Assembly: GCA_015680685.1 (NCBI GenBank)
Contig: MNCI01013764.1
Location: forward strand, 259,253-323,252
DNA: 64,000 nt
From: Gnetum montanum
Lineage: Eukaryota > Streptophyta > Gnetopsida > Gnetales > Gnetaceae
Direction: 5' to 3'
A model generated the notes under the pieces. That model searched no databases. It saw nothing but the letters and a program-made list of their open reading frames with translations, and was not told where the DNA came from. How positions within the stretch are numbered: the first letter of the stretch is position 1; the number at the start of each line of letters is the position of its first letter. Made by a program: the position numbers and the translations under genes. Shown one piece after another: positions 56,893-64,000 of this stretch.

Positions 56893-57756
56893 TGATGAAT
56901 CGTGGCTTGCCAGGCCTCAATATCGAATCCTTAATATCAAGTACGCAATATCATAGCCTAGATAATGATATCGTGATTCCTATGTAGGCCTATAAATACA
57001 ACATTCAAGCACACAAGAAAGAGGGGGGTGGGGGGGGGGGAGTTGGTAAGTCTAATGGTAGAGTCAAGTTGTCAATTTTTAGTCAATTTTAGTTCTTCCC
57101 CCAGTGTATGCCCATAGCATGATGATTCTAATTGTATGAAACCTTTGTTCAAGTGTGACATACTTGGCCATGCACATGATTGACAATAAAAATTGAGATT
57201 ACTCCATTATTGCAGAATTCACTTAGATTTTAATTACTTTAATTGTTAATTATTTAGTTTTTTCTTTTTAGTTCATATTTCCTTTATTGTCATTTACATT
57301 TATTATTGATTAACATAGAATGAGTATGACTTAATCAAGAACATTTAAGTGTAACAACTTGGTAACCCAATAGCATATTTAGGAGTGCTCAAGTAATGTG
57401 CACTTGGTAATCCCAAAACTAGTACATGAGGTCCAAGATGCATACAGATGATTAAGGATAGATGCTTATCACACTTAGGGTGGCATAGATTTCATTTTCC
57501 ATCATTCATTAGCTTAATTAAGATTGTTCCCCATCGTCTCTAGGAGTAGCATTAGTTTAGGATCCCATCATTCACCTCACTTTGGACTAAACCATACATG
57601 ACAAAGCAAATACTAGTCTAGGTGGGAAGATAGTGAACTGCGATCAACATGTTACTATATAGATATCACAACTATTCCATCTATAGAGTTCAACAAGATC
57701 GTGTGTACACACTCATATTCATACAATTGAGTGTAGGGGTACCTCACCACTCATCA
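56893..57756 (+). repeat. 3' LTR of E4
   Basis: 864 bp. GATATC-type sites (about 56917-56976), TATA box CTATAAATAC near 56991, and a G-rich run (57022-57041) that replaces the shorter G-rich stretch of the 5' LTR. Ends ACTCATCA. Confidence 0.92.
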
Positions 57757-57810
57757 ATAATCATATCATTGATTAAAACAATGTATAAATTTAGACTAAT
57801 GATTCATATG

Positions 57811-57990
57811 TGAAGTATCCCATTAGTATCATGGATCCAATGGAGAATCAATTATGCAACAAGGCAGTTCCTATGGTGAAAGCTTTTTGGAGCCATCATG
57901 GTTGTGAAGAATCAACTTGAAAGCTTATTTTCAGTATGTGTTCAACTCATTCTAAGATCTTCTAGGAGAAATGTTCTTAAGAAGGGAGAA
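57811..57990 (+). pseudogene. Gypsy chromovirus integrase C-terminus (chromodomain) relic
   Basis: One frame reads MDPMENQLCNKAVPMVKAFW, SHHGCEESTWK (Trp codon now TGA) and, after a shift, an F-G-R-N-x-L-K-x-G-E-like end. This is the end of chromovirus integrase (V-K-x-x-W-x-x-H-x-x-E-E-A-T-W-E). The rest of pol is absent. Short, so moderate confidence. Confidence 0.55.
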
Positions 57991-58329
57991 TATAACTATT
58001 ACTTATTAATGTTAAGATCATTTTTCTAGAGAAGATTATTTTTTTATTAAAATTATTATTTTTATTAAAATGATAAGTTTTTTTAATTCATCACCAATCA
58101 TGCTTCAATTTTGATAAAATAGAAAATCCTAATTATCAATGTCACCTTGGAATGTAGGTAATACTAAGATGATAACATGAACAAATTAACTTTGAATTTT
58201 GAGAGATATTGAAAGAAGAAGAAGATGATGATTTTTTCCCTTCAATATGATGGAAATTTCCAAAGTTAACATGTATATATTAATTTGAAATGATATTTGT
58301 TATAATTATTGATAATCATAATAACTTTA
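57991..58329. other. AT-rich DNA, nothing recognised
   Basis: No gene. It could be the LTR of the chromovirus whose chromodomain precedes it. Confidence 0.4.
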
Positions 58330-58818
58330 TTGATATTATTTCTTGCAACTAGAAAATTGAAGGATTCAACATTGTAGCCTCAACCTTGAATCCCTAGGGC
58401 CTCTAAAAAATGGGATTCGAGGTGCCCTGGATGGTCTAGTAGATCACCTAGGGACTTATGAAATGCAAAAAAAGGGGTTGAGAAAATAAAATGCAAAAAT
58501 TATACATATAGAAAAAAAAAAGGCCAAATGAAAATTGCACATAAAATAAAACCTTAAAACTTTATCAAAAATAATAAAGAATGAGTTCTAGAAATGTGAC
58601 CCAAATATAGACACTAGGTGACTCTTTTCACTTGGGAAATGAGGATTTGACCACTTAGGAGGCTCTTTTGAGTTCCAAAAGTATGAAATATATGAGATTG
58701 CCTCTTATGGGTTACAATCTTCACATTTACAGTGAAGTTTTACCTCCGATTTCATTGGGTGAAGGCTGCATGGCAAAAAAATGGTTACAACATGCAAATT
58801 TTTGTGGTGCTTTAATGA
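58330..58818 (-). repeat. LTR copy C of the Tat-like family (short)
   Basis: On the minus strand it starts TAAAGCACCACAAAAATTTG (TGAAACACC in copy B) and has CACCTCGAATCCC and GAGGCCCTAGGGATTC near its end. About 490 bp, with the TATA-bearing middle part missing. A purine-rich ACAAAGAGGGA directly precedes it, so it is the likely 3' LTR of the minus-strand pol at 60190-63330. Confidence 0.6.
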
Positions 58819-60189
58819 TCCCTCTTTGTTGGTATCTCAAAGATTGACTTGAGAGGCATCAACAAAGAATACAAAAGATCATTTTAGTTCCACCACCAAT
58901 GTTCTCTCTTCATGTTCAATCCAGTTGTGTTGAACCATGCCAAAGACTGCTTATGATGATGTAATATAGCTATGATAAGGGGATGGTAAATGAGGATATA
59001 GTAAGTTAGTTATGAAGTGGATTCCAAGTGTTGTCATCATGACTGTAGTGTGATAATATCATGTTTTCAAGTGTTGGTCACTCAACAAATAAATTTGAGA
59101 TTTTAGCCACTCCACTCCAATATTTCTTTTGGCCATTAGGCTCTGACGCTTTATTGGCAATGTGGCCCCTTCGTAATTTTCTTCTCCTCTTATCTTTTCT
59201 TTTTGGGTAAGACTTTCATTAGGTGTCATTGCCAAGGCTATTTTGATATGGTTTTCATATTGAGTGAGTTATGTTACACTCAATGGAATTTCCTTTTCCA
59301 TCAAAGTGAGATGTGTTATGCTTGATGTACCTAATGAGTTTCCCCTTAAATGAACATGTGTTACATTCAACTAGACTTGAGGATGAAGCATGATAAAGAG
59401 ATATCATATGGCTATAATGCATGAGTGGCGAACATAGGTCAACATTATTTTACAAGGTATCAAAGGCCATAATAAGGCTACGGGGCTAGGCTCAAGAAGT
59501 GATGCTAGATGGAGGGCAATAGTACAAGCACTATTAACAAAATTTGACAAACTCATCAAATCATGCACATCAAGGTTGTGTGGTGACTTGTAACTATAAT
59601 GAGTTGCATCCTTGTAATGGCCCCAAGCTCCATCCTGCAAACACAATTCTAAGAGGAAAAGAAAACTAAGAAAATAGAGCATGTTATAATGTTACAAAAC
59701 ATGTAGTCCACATAGAATGATAAAACAACATGACCCAAGTCACCAATGTTTTCATTTTAACATTGTGGCAGGCCATGGTACCAATTTAAGAACTTGGCAA
59801 GCCGTGGTGCTAGTTTAAGATCATAGCAAACCATGGTACCACTTTAAGGCCTTAGCAAGCCATGTTATAACTAGTTTTAGACCTTAGCAAGCCATGTTAT
59901 CACTAGTTTTAGGCCCTAGCATGTTGGTGTTGAGAAGGCTCACTTGTTGATGATCATCAGCTACATGTAGTATGGCTTTAGATAAGAATGATTGACTAGG
60001 TTGGCCAACTTATTCCCATCCATGTTAGATATCTTGAATGCTCCATTATAAAATTTATCTACATACTCATGGATGGCTTTGAATACCAAGTCATTTTTCT
60101 TAATCTTATGCTTGATCAATTTATGGTGATGCTACCATTTTTGCCTCTCCTAATAGTGTTCAACATGATTAAGCACTTGTATATGTTTC
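58819..60189 (-). other. 3' non-coding part of the minus-strand Tat-like element
   Basis: Lies between integrase and the 3' LTR. No gene supported; the 92-residue frame at 59682-59404 has no recognisable domain. Contains the minisatellite at 59767-59922. Confidence 0.5.
59767..59922. repeat. Minisatellite, 29-32-bp unit, five copies
   Basis: Units start at 59767, 59796, 59825, 59854 and 59886, each of type AGCAAGCCATGGTACCACTT plus TAAGGCCTT. Spacings 29, 29, 29 and 32, and a partial sixth copy starts at 59918. Confidence 0.8.
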
Positions 60190-63100
60190 TCCTCCACTAA
60201 GTCTAGGACTAATGCTCATAACTCCTTATTTTATTCATTGTTGATGAAGTTGGTTAAGGCTACTTGGAGTGATGGCGCTTGTAATTCAAGAGGTAAAACA
60301 ACTTTAAAACCATAAAGTAGGCTATAAGCGGTTACACTAGTTACTACACAATAGGTAGTTTTGTAGGCCCATAGTGCATGGATAAGCTGCTCATGCCATT
60401 TGCACTTGCTATTGTTGAGCATCTTCTTGAGCAAGTTGATGATGGACTTGTTGCTTACTATTGCTTGTCCACCAGCTTGAGGGTAATAAGGAAAAAATAA
60501 AATAATTATTGATGCCTAGGTTATGATAGAAATCTTTGGTTTCATGGTTATTAAATTGCTATCCATTATCTATAACTATTATCATGGACATGCCAAAATG
60601 GACTACAATGTTATCCAAGATAAATTTGCAAACTTGTTTAGATGTATATTTTCTTAGGGTAATAGATTCTACCCACTTAGTAAAGTATTTAGTTATAGTG
60701 ATGATGAAGCTATGCCTTGTGGAAAACTTAGGTGTTATAGGTCCAATGATATACAATGCCCATCATTAAAATGACCAAGTGATATGAGTAGTGTGCAACT
60801 CAATTGATGACACATGTATGAGATTGTTATGTCATTGGCATGTGTCACAAAATTTAACCTTTTGCATGCAATAGCTTTCCATATGGGGCCAGTAATAGCC
60901 CTAGGTCCTATATGCCCCTCACAAAAACCCTTGTGAACCTCCTATAGGATTGTTCTAGCTTTAGTTTTACCTAATCACTTCAACAATAAATAGTTGTAGG
61001 ACTATTGACATAATGTGTTATCACCTATGATGAGATACTGCTTTGATCATTTGAATACAACATCTTTTTGAGTGATAGTCAAGCCTTGTGAGGATTCACC
61101 ATGGATAAGATAAATTTTGATATCATCATAACACTCCTTAGCAAGAGCAATATGAACTATGAACATAAAGGTATCCTTAGTGTTCTGCTTGATGGGGATA
61201 GCACAGTCCATGATTAAGGTGGGAAATTTACTAAACACATTTGGCATCATACGAAGAGCCAACATTGTTATTAAATTGGCTATGGTTTTTTCATTTCAGG
61301 GTAGGTTTTGGATATTAACATCTACAAATAGTTGTAACAATTGCTTCCCTAGGTCACAAGAAGGTTATAAATGTTTGTCTTTACATGCATAGACCTCAAT
61401 TACTTAGTTGACCATAAGTTGAAAATTGTCTTTGATCATTAAGCATCTAATTCCTAAGTTACAAGCTACCATCATCCCTCTCATCAAACCCTCATACTCC
61501 ACTATGTTTTTAGTACATGAAAACTCAAAATGATAGGTGAAGGGTCAGATTTCACCACATGGGAATGTTATGGTGGAAGTAGCACTAGCCCCGTGGGTAG
61601 TTTAAGCTCCATAAAAATGCATGAAAACCTCATAGCCCTTGAGCACTTGGCTAATTGTGTTAATGTGCTCATTAGGGAACTTGGGATCTATGGTTGCATG
61701 GTCATCAATAGGTGAAACTATGAGTTGTACAACTATATCTTAGCCTTTTATTAAGGATTGAGAGATGTAATGGAGGTCAAACTCCATGGTTATGGCTTTT
61801 CATCATGCTATATAGCTACTCTCATAGATGTTATTCATTATGGCTCTAAGCATGTTATCCTTGCAAATGATGTCGACTTGGCTTCTAAGGAGGTAGTGTC
61901 TCCACTTCTTCAATGAGAAGACTAGTGCTAGACACTTTAGTGTAATGTGTCTCATGGGAAACTAATGCATGAATAAGGTATTATACTAGCATCTTTGCTC
62001 CATCATCACATTTTTGACAAAGTAGAGAGGAAATGGATGTGTTGGAGATAGCAAGGTAAATATAAAATTATTTACCCTCTTTCATAGGGTAAGTCATTAT
62101 TAGTTGTGCCAACTCTCAAGCTTTTCAAAGGACTCTTTGCATTAAGCCATTCACTCATAGTAAACTCATTTCTTAAGCAAGTGTTGCATGAGTTGCAACT
62201 TATCCATAAGCCTAGCGATGAATCTATGAATAAATTATAATCTACCTTGTAGTCCTTGAAGCTCCTTAGGTTAGATGGCATTGCCAAGTTGGAGATGGCA
62301 TTAACCTTATTAAGATTGACACATATCCCTACCTCTGATACTACAAAGCCAAGCATCTTACCTATTTTAACACCAAAGACATACTTCTTAGGATTAAGTC
62401 TAATTTTGAACTTAAGGCATCATTTAAGTACAATGTCCAGGTCATTAGTATGGTCACTTAGCACTTTGGACTTAATAGTTATATCATCTAAGTAATCATT
62501 AAGCAAACCTAGCATGTAATCATTGAAGATGTAGATCATGGCTCATTGATAGGTTGATCCTATGTTCTTAAGGCCAAAGGACATCATGGTATAGCAAAAG
62601 GTACCCCAAGGGATCATGAAGGTTATGCTAAGTTGATATTCTAGATTGATCCTAAGTTAGTTGTATCTTGAGAATCCATCCATAAAGGATAATAGGCATG
62701 TCTAGCCATAGTATTAATAAGTTGATCAATACTAGGCAAAGGGAAGTCATCCTTAATAGTTTCTTTATTTAGGTCTTAGAAATTGATGCAAATACAAATA
62801 CTCACATTTTTTTAGGGACTACTACTATGTTGGACATCCATTCTACATAGTCAACAACCCTAATGAAACCAACTTGGTAGAGCTTTAAGATCTCATCACC
62901 AATTTCCAAGGCCAAATTAGGTCTAATCTTGCACACTTTTTACTTACTAGTTTAATGCTAGCATCTAGTATGATGTTGTGTTATACTAGGTGTGAGCCTA
63001 GGCTTGGCATATCTTCATATGACCAAGAAAAGGCCTTACTATTGCCTTGTAGGACCTTGGTGATGTCTTGAGCTTGTTGAGGTTTCAGTGAGGAACTTAG

Positions 63101-63330
63101 TTTAAGGGTTTTCTCATCGCCATTGTGTGTTGAAACAAGAACCTCAATTATAGAGTCTTTAGTTATGTTGCCTACCTCTAAGTCAAGGGTTTTGACTAGA
63201 TTTTTAGGCCATTCTACAGTTTTCTCTATCAAGGGTATACAACTGACAAGATTCTCAAGCTTAAGATCTAGGCAATTAAGATAGATATACCATTCTACAT
63301 CATCATGGGGTCCATGCAAGTACAAAGGGA
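60190..63330 (-). pseudogene. pol: Tat-like Gypsy pol relic (RT, RNase H, integrase)
   Basis: Minus strand, 5' to 3'. Pre-RT: AFSWSYEDMPSLGSHLV (near 63000). RT: YLDD retained at 62494-62483, followed by ITIKSKVLSDHT, LKFKIRLNPKKYVFGVKIGK and LGFVVSEVGICVN. RNase H: FYGA near 61590 (Asp to Tyr in the usual FDGA) and IVEYEGLMRGM near 61500. Integrase: IIGPITPKF, ITKYFTKWVES and VIDNG (60756-60559), then YPQAGGQAIVSNKSI, WHEQLIHALWAYKTTYC and LPLELQAPSLQVAL. The first integrase Asp reads Tyr and the Glu reads Ile. Multiple frameshifts and stops. Gag and protease would lie beyond about 63330 and are not visible. Confidence 0.82.
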
Positions 63331-64000
63331 AACTGATCTACTCCTAGGTACTCATACTTCAATTCTACAAGTTAACCATAAGTACATTAAGTAGCACCTA
63401 GATAAAGATGAGTAAATAATGATAAAAGGCTATAAAACCATGCAAAAATATGCTAATATAATGCTAAAAAAATGCAAATGAGGTCATGTAAGGATATAAA
63501 AAAACTATAGAGATAGGTAGATGCAATGGAGTAAAGGCTAAAAGCAAGGTTAAAATAAGGTCATAATAGCTCACAAGCTTTCTAATTTAAGGCCATAGTG
63601 GGCCATGATCACATGGTCTTAAATGGTGGTCAAGTAAGGCCCAAACTCCACTATTTGATACCAATAAAAGGATAAACAAAGGCATATAAAGTTGTAATAA
63701 GGCATATAAAGAAAGTATAAGGCTATGTAAAGGCTATACTAGGTTAAGAAGTTCAACAATGTAACACAGGGTCAAAACAAGTTGAAACATCATGTAATAA
63801 GGCTATCAAGCAAAAAAGGCCACATATAATGAAAATTAAAAAATATAGGTTAAAAAGGATTAGGTTTTTCTAGTTTTAGATCTTAGTATATCATGATTTA
63901 GGGTCATAAGGTTATTAGGTAAGTTTGGACATCAATTAAGGCTGTTTAGACCCAAAAATTAAGAGTTTTGGGGCTTCCATGCTAGATCCCTCCTATTTCC
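63331..64000. other. No gene; repetitive words
   Basis: AAGGC(A/T)ATAAAG-type words recur often (63660-63740). No protease or gag domain could be read on the minus strand, although one would be expected upstream of the pol relic. Confidence 0.45.

Larger units (their letters stand above)
47918..57756 (+). mobile_element. E4: full-length non-autonomous LTR retrotransposon (gag + ORF2)
   Basis: 5' LTR 47918-48771, 3' LTR 56893-57756, exact 5-bp duplication ATAAT (47913-47917 and 57757-57761). Same module order as E1 and E3, with no pol. Its LTR differs more (TGATGAATC start, CCTATAAATAC TATA context), so it is a sister subfamily. A poly(A)-tailed retroposon (55180-55863) sits in ORF2. It retains the best gag knuckle and the best ORF2 splice donor of the three. 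Confidence 0.93.

Noticed and set aside
63640-63665. Minus-strand TTGGTATCAAATAG resembling an initiator tRNA-Met primer site
   Set aside because: Only about ten bases fit, no LTR end is visible beside it, and gag and protease are missing between it and the pol relic.

Overview
This window looks like intergenic nuclear DNA of a large plant genome, most likely a gymnosperm (conifer). It is AT-rich and I see no intact cellular gene, no tRNA or rRNA and no CRISPR. Nearly everything readable is nested, decayed retrotransposon sequence. The plant call rests on Athila/Tat-type Gypsy and Copia gag and pol relics and on tRNA-Asp-type primer sites. The conifer leaning rests on one Penelope-like reverse transcriptase relic, a class known in conifers and unusual in plants; this is inference.

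The backbone is one LTR-retrotransposon superfamily whose LTRs start TGATGAGT and end ACTCATCA. Four long copies have both LTRs. E1 (7947-18029, minus) has target duplication AAAGC. E2 (31102-38370, minus) has GATGG. E3 (21618-30361, plus) has GTACC/ATACC. E4 (47918-57756, plus) has ATAAT. A fifth copy, E5 (19745-21262, minus), is truncated. E1, E3 and E4 share one layout: LTR, primer site, gag with a CCHC-like knuckle and a Pro-rich tail, a roughly 1.4 kb non-coding linker, a second promoter-like block, a short intron-like leader ending exactly at an ATG, a long second ORF (plant-transposon-like domain plus coiled coil), polypurine tract, LTR. None has protease, reverse transcriptase, RNase H or integrase, so they look non-autonomous. 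E2 is a relative with gag plus a retropepsin-like domain and no second ORF.

The host layers are older. 1-3282 holds a 121-bp tandem repeat and an array of TACGCTAC-type words. A second LTR family, apparently of a Tat-like Gypsy element, occurs at 3283-4640, as a solo LTR inside E1, at 39630-41320 (followed by gag), and at 58330-58818 (beside a minus-strand pol at 60190-63330). A multi-exon-looking fossil on the minus strand (4860-7946 and 18035-18560) was split by E1. A plant-transposon-like ORF (30830-30362 and 21617-21300) was split by E3. A Copia gag relic (38380-39605), a Penelope-like RT relic (47056-47520) and a chromovirus integrase end (57811-57990) lie between the elements.

All coding regions carry stops and frameshifts. 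By eye the two E3 LTRs differ at roughly 10% of sites over about 250 bp, so the insertions are old. Two single Ns (22457, 55383) each sit between 46-bp exact direct repeats, which looks like an assembly join artefact. The most unusual signals are the palindromic GATATC arrays before the LTR TATA boxes, their reappearance inside E1, E3 and E4 upstream of the second ORF, and the conserved splice-like leader of that ORF.
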